NCBI RefSeq assembly: GCF_000426765.1
Contig: NZ_KE384566.1
Location: 642,190-706,189 of the forward strand
Direction: 5' to 3'
DNA: 64,000 bases
Origin: Vibrio litoralis DSM 17657
GTDB taxonomy: Bacteria; Pseudomonadota; Gammaproteobacteria; Enterobacterales; Vibrionaceae
In this document: piece by piece, positions 40,258 through 48,789 of the stretch
How the letters are laid out: every line of letters starts with the position of its first letter
How positions within the stretch are numbered: position 1 is the stretch's first letter
Position numbers and translations under genes: made by a program
The notes under the pieces: generated by a model
Told to the model about the DNA's origin: nothing
What the model saw: the letters and a program-made list of their open reading frames with translations, nothing else
The model's database searches: none

Positions 40258-40297
40258 AAGTCCGCTTCTTCTATATTAGGAGGAGCGGATTTTTTTT
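40258..40297 (+). terminator. Rho-independent terminator of pheST
   Basis: AGTCCGCTTCTTC pairs with GGAGGAGCGGATT (with G-U pairs) across a 7-nt loop, followed by eight T. Confidence 0.9.
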
Positions 40298-40315
40298 ATC
40301 AAATTTGGAGTGGGT

Positions 40316-40882
40316 ATGCAGAAGAAAATCATTATGGGAATTGCTGGCTTATTAATGTTGCCTGGTTGCTCTTCTAAACTCGATGTCATTACAGCCGATA
40401 ATGTTGATTTAGTGTCGACCAACCAAACGGTCTACACTCAAGTTAATCTTCACCCCGATGCTGCAAGAAAGAAACTGTTTACTTTAAATTACCTTCAAGA
40501 TGGCTTTATTCCTCGCTGCACTAAAGTGGATATTATTGAAGCGAATAGCAAAATCATGACATTTAAAGTGGCTGAAACCGGTTTGGAATATATATATGTG
40601 TGGCATAAAGCGACGGGAGACTTCCAGTCAGGTATTACAAGAGATTTTGGGACAACCTGTCCTAAGCTATCTAACCTAAATACCGTTGATCAAAAGGGAA
40701 TCAAACAAGGTCGAGTGTATGAAGGAATGACTAAACAAGGCGTTTTGAATGCGATTGGTTATCCACCAGCGCATGTGACACCCACAACAGACTTGAATAC
40801 TTGGGTCTATTGGAAAAATCGCTTCAATAAAATGAATGTTCTTTTTAATAGCCAAGGGTTAGTTGAAAGTATTCAAGATTGA
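40316..40882 (+). CDS. lipoprotein with BamE/SmpA-like C-terminal domain
   Basis: The 188-aa product has a lipoprotein signal (IAGLLMLPGC, Cys lipidated at about residue 18). Its last 60 residues (GRVYEGMTKQGVLNAIGYPPAH...TWVYWKNRFNKMNVLFNSQGLVESI) follow the BamE/OmlA fold pattern (G-M-x-KxxVxxxxGxPxxxxxxxWxYW...V.F...G.V). The middle part has two cysteines that may pair. It is probably an envelope lipoprotein of unknown role; it is not BamE itself, which is shorter. GGAG lies upstream of the ATG at 40316. It stands alone between two terminators. Confidence 0.75.
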   Translation: MQKKIIMGIAGLLMLPGCSSKLDVITADNVDLVSTNQTVYTQVNLHPDAARKKLFTLNYLQDGFIPRCTKVDIIEANSKIMTFKVAETGLEYIYVWHKATGDFQSGITRDFGTTCPKLSNLNTVDQKGIKQGRVYEGMTKQGVLNAIGYPPAHVTPTTDLNTWVYWKNRFNKMNVLFNSQGLVESIQD

Positions 40883-40906
40883 TCGTTCTACCTCAAGTTT
40901 TACAAT

Positions 40907-40932
40907 AAAACCGCCACTATTGGCGGTTTTTT
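40907..40932 (+). terminator. terminator after the lipoprotein gene
   Basis: AAAACCGCCA pairs perfectly with TGGCGGTTTT across a 4-nt loop and runs into T. Confidence 0.9.
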
Positions 40933-41065
40933 CGTCTGTAGGCGTAGAAATGTTAGAGGAATTTCGGTAAATGTAATAATTATGAGCAAGTTAAGCTCAT
41001 AAGTGCAATGGAATACAGATGTATTCAGCAGGATGCACATTCATAATATAAAGGAAATAAAACAG

Positions 41066-42679
41066 ATGCACACATTTAAAAAATCGACGATTGCAATGGT
41101 TGTTACCGCATTGTTTTCAGTGTCAACTATGGCTGCACAAGTTCCTGATGATGTTGAACTGGCGAATACACAAGAGTTAGTGCGAGGCAATGGTGATGAG
41201 GTACCAACACTCGATCCCACCATGTCTTCTGATACATCAAGCTCGCGTGTTATCTCAGATATGTTTGAAGGATTAGTTACCGAGGACCTTCACGGTAATA
41301 TTATTCCTGCATTAGCTAGCCGCTGGGATATTTCCGAAGATGGCACACAATATACTTTCCACTTACGTGATGCGAAATGGTCGAATGGAGAACCTATTAC
41401 AGCCGATGATTTTGTTTTTGCTTTACAGCGTATTGTTAATCCTAAAACCGGCGCACCATATTCTTGGTACGTTTCAATGGCGAATATTGTTAATGCTGAT
41501 GCCATTACAAAGGGTGATAAACCTGCCGTGAGCCTTGGTGTCAAAGCTCTAGATGATAAGACTCTACAAATTAGCTTAACAAAGCCTGTCCCTTATTTTA
41601 CCAAAATGCTTGCTCATGAAAGTACCTTCGCATTACCAGAAAAGGTAATTAAAAAATATAAAGATAGTTGGACTAAGCCTGAACACATTGTAGTCAGTGG
41701 AGCTTATAAACTATCTGATTGGGTTATTAATGAGAAGGTGGTGCTAGAACGAAACAAAAATTATTGGAATGACAGCAAAACCGTGATTAATAAAGTGACT
41801 TACTTGCCAATTTCAGATGTGAATGCGGAATACAATCGCTTTAGAACGGGAGAAATTGACATTACAAATGTTGTGCCACTTGAGCTTTACCAGACGATCA
41901 AAAAAGAGCGCCCAGATGAACTACTAACCATGCCTTCACTAGGTACATATTATTATCTCTTTAACTTAAATAAACCGCCTTTTAATGATCCTAACGTTCG
42001 TAAAGCATTAGCTTACTCCATTGATCGTGATGTAGTTGTAAAACGTATTTTAGGGCAGGGGCAACTACCTGCTTATACCAATACACCACCTGCAGTCGCT
42101 GGTTTTGAAGTGCCTAAATTAGAATGGGCAGAAATGTCCCAACAAGATCGTAATCAAAAAGCGAAAGCCTTACTTAAAGAAGCTGGTTTTGATGAATCAA
42201 ATCCATTGAAATTCAACTTAGAATATAACACTAGTGAATCACATAAAAAGTTAGCCATTGTGATGGCCTCAATGTGGAAGAAAAATTTAGGCGCACAAGT
42301 TGAGATTGCTAACCAAGAATGGAAGACATTCTTACAAACCTTATCCTCGAAAAACTTTTCGGTTGCCCGCTATGCATGGATTGGCGATTACAATGAAGCT
42401 TCAACCTTTTTGTCTTACTTTGATTCGTCAGGTTTGAACTATGGTGGTTGGAGTAATGCTGATTATGATGCCGCTTTAAAACAAGCCTCCTCAGTGAAAA
42501 CAGACAAAGAACGAGAAGTTTTATACCAAAAGGCCGAGCAAATTTTTGCCAATGATATGCCTGCAATTCCGGTGTACTTCTATACAAGATCAGTACTAAA
42601 AAACACTCATGTCGGTGGTTATAGCAAAGATAATGCTTCTGATCGCCGCTATACCCGTGATTTATATATAACAAAATAA
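41066..42679 (+). CDS. oppA: OppA-family periplasmic oligopeptide-binding protein (orphan)
   Basis: The 537-aa product has a signal peptide (TIAMVVTALFSVSTMAA) and the family 5 extracellular solute-binding layout: NGDEVPTLDPTMSSDTSSSRVISDMFEGLV, YTFHLRDAKWSNGEPITADDFVFALQRIVNP, YYYLFNLNKPPFNDPNVRKALAYSIDRD and YARWIGDYNEASTFL-like C-terminal region. It resembles OppA/MppA, which bind short peptides in the periplasm. AAGGA upstream supports the ATG at 41066 over one 21 codons earlier. No opp permease or ATPase genes are adjacent, so it must feed a transporter encoded elsewhere. It has its own terminator. Confidence 0.93.
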   Translation: MHTFKKSTIAMVVTALFSVSTMAAQVPDDVELANTQELVRGNGDEVPTLDPTMSSDTSSSRVISDMFEGLVTEDLHGNIIPALASRWDISEDGTQYTFHLRDAKWSNGEPITADDFVFALQRIVNPKTGAPYSWYVSMANIVNADAITKGDKPAVSLGVKALDDKTLQISLTKPVPYFTKMLAHESTFALPEKVIKKYKDSWTKPEHIVVSGAYKLSDWVINEKVVLERNKNYWNDSKTVINKVTYLPISDVNAEYNRFRTGEIDITNVVPLELYQTIKKERPDELLTMPSLGTYYYLFNLNKPPFNDPNVRKALAYSIDRDVVVKRILGQGQLPAYTNTPPAVAGFEVPKLEWAEMSQQDRNQKAKALLKEAGFDESNPLKFNLEYNTSESHKKLAIVMASMWKKNLGAQVEIANQEWKTFLQTLSSKNFSVARYAWIGDYNEASTFLSYFDSSGLNYGGWSNADYDAALKQASSVKTDKEREVLYQKAEQIFANDMPAIPVYFYTRSVLKNTHVGGYSKDNASDRRYTRDLYITK

Positions 42680-42698
42680 CGCTGAAATAATGTTATTT

Positions 42699-42734
42699 AA
42701 AGCCAGCTTGATTATCCATCAAGGTGGCTTTTTT
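42699..42734 (+). terminator. terminator after oppA
   Basis: AAAGCCA and TGGCTTT close a hairpin that continues with CTTGAT/ATCAAG, followed by six T. Confidence 0.9.
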
Positions 42735-42807
42735 ACATAAACTCCAGTAGATTTTTACTGGAAATAAAAACATAGGGAGCGAGATCAAGGTTACGTGGTA
42801 CGAACTA

Positions 42808-43512
42808 TTGAATAATGGGGCACTGGTATTGATATGGAATTTTGTGATGATTTATTTAGTGATTTCTATCTTGGTTATACTCATCTTTATCTGGAGAATG
42901 TATGCCAAACATACGACTAAAGTTAGTTATTGGATCCCTAGTTTTATTTCTATCTTTATTATTCTTACCAGTAGCGTGACTTATTTTTACCTTGGTCATG
43001 CTGAACAGCTTTTTTCTACTCCTACTTTTTCAGCTCAATCGAATCTTGAGTCTTCTTCCTCAAAAACGGCCAAACAGATAAACCGTGAGCAAGTTGAAAG
43101 GGCGCAACAAAAGGTAAGGGAAGATAAACAAAATGGGGAAGCTTGGTATGCACTTGGTAACGCGTATATGTATACCAATGAGTTTGAGAATGCTGCGACG
43201 TCTTTTTTATATGCAGAACGTTTAGCGGTAAAACCTCAAGCTAATATTTATGCCGCTCGGGCAACTGCGATATATTACGCCAATAATCAATGGTTTGATT
43301 CAACTATCGAAACTTTGTTAGATAAAGCACGAGCTGTTGATCCAGACAACGTGCCAACATTAATGCTGATTGCATCGGATCATTTTTTAAACGCAGAATA
43401 CCAAGATGCAATTGATACCTGGCAACACGCGCTTGATACCGGTCATGCAGATGTTGATAGGGTGGCAATAATCAAAGCTATTAATCAAGCAAAGCAATTT
43501 ATAGCCAATTAA
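42808..43512 (+). CDS. nrfG: NrfG-like TPR subunit of the nitrite-reductase heme lyase
   Basis: The 234-aa product has two N-terminal membrane helices (WNFVMIYLVISILVILIFIW and WIPSFISIFIILTSSVTYFYLG) and a periplasmic TPR domain: GEAWYALGNAYMYTNEFENAATSFLYAERL, IYAARATAIYYANNQW, KARAVDPDNVPTLMLIASDHFLNAEYQDAIDTWQHAL. This matches E. coli NrfG, which presents NrfA to the NrfEF heme lyase for attaching heme to the CWSCK site. The N-terminal helices are CcmI-like, unlike the shorter E. coli protein. No ATG lies at the N-terminus; TTG at 42808 is the first conventional start, and an upstream ACG is possible. It is separated from the other nrf genes by a seven-gene operon. Confidence 0.83.
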   Translation: MNNGALVLIWNFVMIYLVISILVILIFIWRMYAKHTTKVSYWIPSFISIFIILTSSVTYFYLGHAEQLFSTPTFSAQSNLESSSSKTAKQINREQVERAQQKVREDKQNGEAWYALGNAYMYTNEFENAATSFLYAERLAVKPQANIYAARATAIYYANNQWFDSTIETLLDKARAVDPDNVPTLMLIASDHFLNAEYQDAIDTWQHALDTGHADVDRVAIIKAINQAKQFIAN

Positions 43513-43860
43513 TGTTAATAAACCAGTTTCAATTGAATGGTTGAATATGGTTTGAATGGTTCTATGGTTTATTTATGTCCCCAAAAGGGTTTGGCGTAAT
43601 CAACCCCATCCCCGCTTCCCCTTATATAGACTATTAACTGTCAAGTGACATAATCTACCAAGGGGAAGAGCTCGTCTTTGCCGCTTGTAGTTGCAATGCC
43701 AATTCAAAATTTACCGCACATTATTAGCTCGTCCTTTCTTACCTTTATATTCATGGCGGAGTACTTTGAGTACTCTACTAACCATATTTTTGATTAGCAA
43801 TAGAGATTGCTAAATCGCCAATATAATATAGTGAGAAACCCTAGCAAAACTTTCATTTAT
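43513..43860. other. 348-bp gap between nrfG and the LacI regulator gene
   Basis: No ORF or clear terminator is seen. CTTCCCCTT at 43615-43623 and AAGGGGAAG at 43660-43668 are a perfect 9-bp inverted repeat with a 36-nt spacer. A second hairpin (GATTAGCAAT/ATTGCTAAATC) lies at about 43793-43817. This is the boundary between the nrf genes and the transport operon and could be a junction of an insertion. Confidence 0.4.
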
Positions 43861-44832
43861 TCAATGACAATTAAAAAAGTTACGAATGTACTTCTCACCA
43901 GCGAGGTTTTTCTCCGTCGAAGGCAGTGAAATCAATTCCAATACCATCTCAATCAGTTCTTCCTTCGAGTAACCAATACTTGGGAACTGGTAAGAGCCAA
44001 AATGAGAAAAGAAGGTGTTGTCGAAGCCAATGATCACTGGACGGGAGTTCTGTTGGCCAAAGCTATCTATAGCGGCCATTGCCATGGCATCAGAGGTACA
44101 AATAACCCCGCTGCTTGGTTGGACAATATCGCTTGTATTGTCGATGAGATATTGCTTGGCTTCGTTGTACTTGTAGTTGCAATAGGTGATACTTTTCAAG
44201 GCAATATCATGACGAGCTAAGTTCTCTTTGTAGAGTGCCAGTCTTCGTTCTTCGACGGCAGAGCTTTCCCGTCCTGCAAGCAGGTGTACGTCTTTTACAC
44301 CGGCTTGGAAGGCGTAACTTACTGCATCTCGAATTGCCTGCTCTTCATCCAGCAATACCGACCAAGTGTTGTCCCAGTTTTGACCGTTGAGGTTAATCAC
44401 TCTGGTGGTGAGAAACAGTTTTGGCATGTCTTTGGGTTCGATAAGATCCGAGAAGATAATCGCAGCGTCCACACGGTGAACGAATGCGTTATCGGTAATC
44501 GAAGCAATATCCTGTTTGGTTTTTATGCGAATGAAGATCGGTAGTTTGCCAATGGATTGTAGTCCTCGCAGTAAATGGTCAAAGAGCTCAAGGTCACTCA
44601 GATCACTAATGTGGTTGACTACAATGGCGACTAACCCAGTGGTATTACTATTCAAACTTTGTGCGAAGGGGTTCATGACGTAACCGAGCTCTTCGGCGGC
44701 TTGCAACACGCGTTGTTTTTTTACTTCAGAAATAGGTTTTTTTTCTTTTGAAAAAGCCCGAGAAGCAACCGCTTTTGATACGCATGCTCGGTCTGCTACA
44801 TCCTGTAATGTAGGTAGCGTTTTAGTACTCAT
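43861..44832 (-). CDS. LacI-family transcriptional regulator of the glycosylasparaginase operon
   Basis: The 323-aa product has the LacI headpiece (TLQDVADRACVSKAVASRAFS, hinge LGYVMNPFAQSL) and a periplasmic-binding-protein-like effector domain (VAIVVNHISDLSDLELFDHLLRG, SGVICTSDAMAMAAIDSFG, VIIGFDNTFFSHFGSYQFPSIGYSKEEL). It is the last gene of the seven-gene operon; its ATG follows the cutC stop directly (TGAATG). Two palindromes of the LacI-family type (GAAACTAGTTTC and GAAACCGGTATC) at the operon promoter are its likely operators, so it should repress the operon, including itself, until an inducer binds. The inducer is unknown; a sugar-amino acid or a sugar is expected. Confidence 0.9.
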   Translation of the reverse strand: MSTKTLPTLQDVADRACVSKAVASRAFSKEKKPISEVKKQRVLQAAEELGYVMNPFAQSLNSNTTGLVAIVVNHISDLSDLELFDHLLRGLQSIGKLPIFIRIKTKQDIASITDNAFVHRVDAAIIFSDLIEPKDMPKLFLTTRVINLNGQNWDNTWSVLLDEEQAIRDAVSYAFQAGVKDVHLLAGRESSAVEERRLALYKENLARHDIALKSITYCNYKYNEAKQYLIDNTSDIVQPSSGVICTSDAMAMAAIDSFGQQNSRPVIIGFDNTFFSHFGSYQFPSIGYSKEELIEMVLELISLPSTEKNLAGEKYIRNFFNCH

Positions 44833-45555
44833 TCAAAATAACCTCACGATTTTCTTCACTTTATCATAGTCTGTTATCGAGACCCAATCATCGCAACTTT
44901 CCGTTCCCATGGAAATTTGTGAGTGTTGATGGAGCATATTACTAATGCGTTGACCTTTACCAGAAAGGTGCAGTTCAGTGACGCCAATATTAGCCAGCGA
45001 AAGGGCATTATTATCATTGACCCCAGCCCCCGCCATAATTGATAGACGATTCTGAGCGGTTTCGACCAGATATTTAATCATCGCTTTACCTTCTGGAGCA
45101 GTCGGCTGTAGTCCTGAAGTTAAAATTCGTTCAATAGAGTAGTGACAGAGAAGCTCTAAGCTTTCTAGCGGATTAGCGACCAAATCAAACGCGCGATGAA
45201 AAGTGACTCCAACACCTTGTGCAGCGGTTGTCCATCGACGTAGCGCGTCTTCGTTAATTGTGGCGTCGGGGTTGAGTGCGCCAATGACCACGCCATTCAC
45301 ACCTAATTGTTTGTAGGTGTGAATTTCGTGTTCCATGAAGTGGATTTCTTCGTCACTGAAGACAAAATCACCATCGCGAGGTCGAATCATCACGTAAATA
45401 GGAATAGAGGATACCGCGACTGCTTGCGTTATTAACCCTAATGAAGGTGTTAAGCCTCCTAGAGCCAGAGCGCTACACAACTCTATTCGATCTGCTCCTG
45501 CCGCAATAGCGGTGTGTAATGATTCAATATTATCGATACAGACTTCAATTTTCAT
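44833..45555 (-). CDS. cutC: CutC-family TIM-barrel protein
   Basis: The 240-aa product has the CutC hallmarks: EVCIDNIESLHTAIAAGADRIELCSALALGGLTPSLG, then VMIRPRDGDFVFSDEEI, GVVIGAL, FHRAFDL and ILTSG. IMAGAGVND and TELHLSG follow. The family was named for copper homeostasis in E. coli, but that role is disputed and the barrel looks enzymatic. Here it sits between an amino-acid ABC importer with a glycosylasparaginase-like hydrolase and a LacI regulator, which suggests a role in breakdown of the imported compound rather than copper. It is preceded by an intra-operon hairpin and immediately followed by the regulator gene. Confidence 0.9.
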   Translation of the reverse strand: MKIEVCIDNIESLHTAIAAGADRIELCSALALGGLTPSLGLITQAVAVSSIPIYVMIRPRDGDFVFSDEEIHFMEHEIHTYKQLGVNGVVIGALNPDATINEDALRRWTTAAQGVGVTFHRAFDLVANPLESLELLCHYSIERILTSGLQPTAPEGKAMIKYLVETAQNRLSIMAGAGVNDNNALSLANIGVTELHLSGKGQRISNMLHQHSQISMGTESCDDWVSITDYDKVKKIVRLF

Positions 45556-45594
45556 ATAGCTCGCCCATTGATACTTATTGAAAAACTGAGGGAA

Positions 45595-45620
45595 AAAAGG
45601 CCCCGGGGGAAGGGCCTTTT
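45595..45620 (-). terminator. intra-operon hairpin between the binding-protein and cutC genes
   Basis: AAAAGGCCC and GGGCCTTTT form a 9-bp stem with an 8-nt C/G-rich loop, followed on the minus strand by a T run. It lies in the only sizeable gap (75 bp) of the operon and probably gives partial termination, so that transporter and hydrolase mRNA exceeds that of cutC and the regulator. Confidence 0.8.
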
Positions 45621-45630
45621 AAGCACCGGT

Positions 45631-46425
45631 TTACCAATTGCCCGAGAGTTTAGGTGGGTTAGCATCCGATCCCCACCATTTGTGGTAAGACGCTTCATAA
45701 GCACCAGAATTGATGTACTCAGAGACAAACATATCCATCCAGCGTAGGTATTCGGCATCGCCTTTTCTAACTCCAATCGCGATAGGGTCGTTAGAGTGTA
45801 AGCTAGGTAAAGTCACAAGGTTTTGGTTATTAGTTGCTAGGTAATCAATTAGAGAGCTGTCTTCAATACCAGCATCTACACGGCCTTGACGAAGTAGCAA
45901 TACACCGTCGGGTGCGAAGTTATCGGTATAAACCAACTCTGCTTTTGGCACTTCACGTTTTAAGAATGTCTCGCCTGTTGAACCACGGCCTACAACAACT
46001 CGTTTGCCAGCAAGGTCTTGTAGTGAATTAATATCTTTGTCTTTTTGATGAATAATCCGAAGGCCAGCACGTGCGTAAGGAATGGAGAAGTTCACCGATT
46101 TTGCACGCTCCAATGTAGCTGACATATTGCCAATGACGGCATCTAATTGGTCAGAAAACAACATAGAAACACGAGCATCCCCATGTACGTCAGTGAAGCG
46201 TGCTTCAACACCAAGTTTTTCTGCTAGGCGTTTCGCTAGGTCGACGTCATAACCTACAGGGTTATTTTTTTGGTCACGGAACCCGATAGGTTCACCACCC
46301 AGGGATACACCTATTTTGATGTAGCCGCGTTCTCGAATGTCTTCGAGTTTACCAGCAAACGCTGAAGCGGAGCTAATTGCGAGTGCACTTGCCAATATAG
46401 TGGTAATCAATGTCTTAATTTTCAT
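45631..46425 (-). CDS. family 3 periplasmic amino-acid-binding protein
   Basis: The 264-aa product has a signal peptide (LITTILASALAISSASAFA) and a family 3 solute-binding fold: LEDIRERGYIKIGVSLGGEPIGFRD, VGYDVDLAKRLAEKLGV, DAVIGNMSATLERAKSVNFSIPY and GKRVVVGRGSTGETFLKR. The TxxR arginine (ATLER) and the late acidic residue (GIEDSSL) are those that usually grip the alpha-carboxylate and alpha-amino group, so the ligand should carry a free amino-acid end. It is encoded downstream of its permease and ATPase genes and overlaps the hydrolase gene by 11 bp. GGAGAA precedes the ATG. Confidence 0.93.
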   Translation of the reverse strand: MKIKTLITTILASALAISSASAFAGKLEDIRERGYIKIGVSLGGEPIGFRDQKNNPVGYDVDLAKRLAEKLGVEARFTDVHGDARVSMLFSDQLDAVIGNMSATLERAKSVNFSIPYARAGLRIIHQKDKDINSLQDLAGKRVVVGRGSTGETFLKREVPKAELVYTDNFAPDGVLLLRQGRVDAGIEDSSLIDYLATNNQNLVTLPSLHSNDPIAIGVRKGDAEYLRWMDMFVSEYINSGAYEASYHKWWGSDANPPKLSGNW

Positions 46426-47371
46426 TGTTGTTCTCCATTTCGTTTTGTATATCCATATAGCGTCTTTCCGCTATTCTTTGTTCGGGTTTACTCATTCCAG
46501 ATTTATAAACCCAGTATTTGATGTCCTCTTCACATCCAAAATTGATGACTCTGTAGTTATCATCTTTGTCGATCGCATGAATAACAACTCCAGCTAAAAA
46601 GCCTGTTCTAAGTGAGTTCAGTTCTTCAATTGCCATATCCACAGCTTGATCTAAGGAGAAACCCAGACGCATCGCCATTACGATGGAGTATGAGGTATTG
46701 GCTCGAATCGTCATTTCGCCCGTATGAGTACAGGCCGCTGCGCCATATCGACTATCGGCATAGAAACCAGCCCCGACGATAGGTGAGTCGCCAAGGCGTC
46801 CTGGATATTTCCAGGCCCACCCTGAAGTGCTAGTGGCAGTATAAATACTGTTTGCATGGTCTTTGGTTAGAAATACTGTGGTATCACGGACTTTCTCAGG
46901 GTCGGTGATCATTGAGTTGAGGTGAGCAAGTGGTCGAGTCGACATATCAGGGTTGTCTTCGCCAGTTATCTCCTGAAGCTTTTTAAACCATACCTCTTTT
47001 GAATCTACGAGAAGTGGATTCGGGCACTCAAAACCCATCTCATAAGCAAAGCGTGTTGCCCCTTCACCGACAAGGATCTCGTGGTTGAGCTCTTCCATTA
47101 CTTTTTTGGCAATGCGCGTGACATGAAAATGCTCTTTGACGGCACCAACAGCACCAGTTCGAAGTGTGTTGCCATCCATTACCGCGCCGTCAAACTCCAT
47201 TTCACCTAATAGGTTAGGCCAGCCACCGTAACCGACGCTGCGAATTCTGGGCTCTGCTTCGACTTTTTCAATACCACAAATGATCGCATCTAGACCATTA
47301 TATCCGCTATTAAGCATACTTACCGTGTCGTCAATACCCGGCCAGGCTTCTGAATTTGATAATACAATCAT
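46415..47371 (-). CDS. glycosylasparaginase-family Ntn hydrolase
   Basis: The 318-aa product follows N4-(beta-N-acetylglucosaminyl)-L-asparaginase: VGYGGWPN, the MDGNTLRTGAVGAV segment, LVGEGATRFAYEMGF, the self-cleavage site at D163-T164, then TSTSGWAWKYPGRLGDSP, whose R and D bind the amino-acid end of the substrate, and THTGE. Family enzymes mature by autoproteolysis and split GlcNAc-Asn into aspartate and aminoglucosamine; isoaspartyl peptidase is the alternative. The residues beside the Thr (RDTTVFL) differ from the usual HDTIGM. There is no signal peptide, so it acts in the cytosol on imported substrate. It shares one base (TAATG) with the ATPase gene. Confidence 0.87.
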   Translation of the reverse strand: MIVLSNSEAWPGIDDTVSMLNSGYNGLDAIICGIEKVEAEPRIRSVGYGGWPNLLGEMEFDGAVMDGNTLRTGAVGAVKEHFHVTRIAKKVMEELNHEILVGEGATRFAYEMGFECPNPLLVDSKEVWFKKLQEITGEDNPDMSTRPLAHLNSMITDPEKVRDTTVFLTKDHANSIYTATSTSGWAWKYPGRLGDSPIVGAGFYADSRYGAAACTHTGEMTIRANTSYSIVMAMRLGFSLDQAVDMAIEELNSLRTGFLAGVVIHAIDKDDNYRVINFGCEEDIKYWVYKSGMSKPEQRIAERRYMDIQNEMENNNEN

Positions 47372-48105
47372 TATTTACTATCCATTTTCTCTAAAAATCG
47401 TCTAATTCTTTCGTCTTGTTTACCGCCTTCATCGGAAAAGAAGGCGTCTTTGTCCATGTCAGCTCTTACGACCCCTTCATCGAGGAAAACCATGCGATTA
47501 GAGATCTTTTTCGCGAAGGCAATTTCGTGAGTAACAAAGATTAATGTTGTACCTGATTTGGCAAGGTCAGCGAGTACATCAAGCACCTCTGAGGTCATTT
47601 CTGGATCAAGCGCGCTTGTTACTTCGTCTAACAGCAGACATTCAGGTTTCATCGCTAGAGCTCGACAAATACCGATACGCTGTTTCTGTCCGCCAGAGAG
47701 TTGGGCTGGGAAGCTGGTCTCTTTATCCGCTAGATCAACAAGCTGCAACAATTCCCGCGCGGTGCTTTCGGCTTGCTCTTTGCTTTGTCCTAGCACTTCA
47801 ATAGGCGCGAGGGTGATGTTGTCTAAAATGCTCATATGCGGATAAAGGTTAAAGTGTTGGAACACAGTCGACACTGACGTACGGATCTTTTGTAACTCCC
47901 TTTTGTTGGAGACTGAGAGATCGCGGAAGGTGATTTCACCGTCGTTAATCGCTTCCAGCCCATTGATGCAGCGCAATAGAGTAGATTTCCCAGAGCCACT
48001 GGCACCTAAAATAGATACCACATCGCCTTGCTCAATATTTAGGCTGACTCCTTTTAATATATCGTTGCTTCCAAACGACTTTTTTACGTTGTTAATTGAA
48101 ATCAT
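47371..48105 (-). CDS. polar-amino-acid ABC transporter ATPase
   Basis: The 244-aa protein has Walker A (LGASGSGKSTLLRC), Q-loop (TVFQHFNLYPHMS), signature LSGGQKQRIGICRALAM, Walker B (CLLLDEVTSALDP) and H-loop (FVTHEI), as in GlnQ/HisP-type ATPases. It powers the importer formed with the two permeases encoded upstream. The ATG at 48105 follows AAGGTGAT and is preferred over a GTG three codons earlier. It lies in the middle of the seven-gene minus-strand operon. Confidence 0.95.
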   Translation of the reverse strand: MISINNVKKSFGSNDILKGVSLNIEQGDVVSILGASGSGKSTLLRCINGLEAINDGEITFRDLSVSNKRELQKIRTSVSTVFQHFNLYPHMSILDNITLAPIEVLGQSKEQAESTARELLQLVDLADKETSFPAQLSGGQKQRIGICRALAMKPECLLLDEVTSALDPEMTSEVLDVLADLAKSGTTLIFVTHEIAFAKKISNRMVFLDEGVVRADMDKDAFFSDEGGKQDERIRRFLEKMDSK

Positions 48106-48115
48106 GGTTATCACC

Positions 48116-48787
48116 TTATGTTAAAGACCAAGTTTGATATTTTCGTAAATAGAGCTCGAGCTTTCTGCCCAGTGTCGAGATGATCAACGACATGGCGAAG
48201 TAGGTTAGTCCGATAACTGGCCAAACAATAAACGGCTGCCAAGTGCGTTGATTCAAAATGGCGCCGACTTTAGTAATGTCCATAACCCCGATAACGGATA
48301 CCAGGGACGTGACCTGAAGTTGGTTTACGGCAAGACCGACGAGTGGCGCAATGGCAACTAGTAGTGCTTGAGGTGTGATGAGTTTCTTCAAAATCACCAT
48401 TTCAGAGATGCCAAATGAACGTGCTGATTCAATTTGACCTTTATCAACCGCAGCCATAGCTGTCACGATAATGACGGAGACAAACGCGGCGGTGTTGCCT
48501 GTCAGAGTGATGGTGGCAGCTAACTCCGCAGACATATCCATGGAAAGGAATATCGGCAGGCCGAAGTAGATCAGGAATAGCTGAACCAAAACCGGGGAGT
48601 TTTTTAAAAACTCACTGACGAAAACAGAAAGTTGGCTCAATAGTGGAAATTTATAGTGGCGAAACAACGCTAAGCTTAAACCCAGTACCCCACCAAACAG
48701 GCTAGAGATCAAGAACACCTTTAGCGAAACGCTGATACCACTAAGAAGAACAATAAGGTCATAGGGGACAAATTCAGTACTAGACAT
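48116..48787 (-). CDS. polar-amino-acid ABC transporter permease 2
   Basis: The 223-aa HisM/GlnP-type permease has about five helices and the cytosolic EAA-like loop (AVDKGQIESARSFGISEMVILKKLITPQAL). FLKNSPVLVQLFLIYFGLP is the conserved pre-helix motif of this family. It pairs with the permease encoded 2 bp upstream to form the membrane channel. GGGAG lies before its ATG. Confidence 0.94.
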   Translation of the reverse strand: MSSTEFVPYDLIVLLSGISVSLKVFLISSLFGGVLGLSLALFRHYKFPLLSQLSVFVSEFLKNSPVLVQLFLIYFGLPIFLSMDMSAELAATITLTGNTAAFVSVIIVTAMAAVDKGQIESARSFGISEMVILKKLITPQALLVAIAPLVGLAVNQLQVTSLVSVIGVMDITKVGAILNQRTWQPFIVWPVIGLTYFAMSLIISTLGRKLELYLRKYQTWSLT

Positions 48788-48789
48788 TG

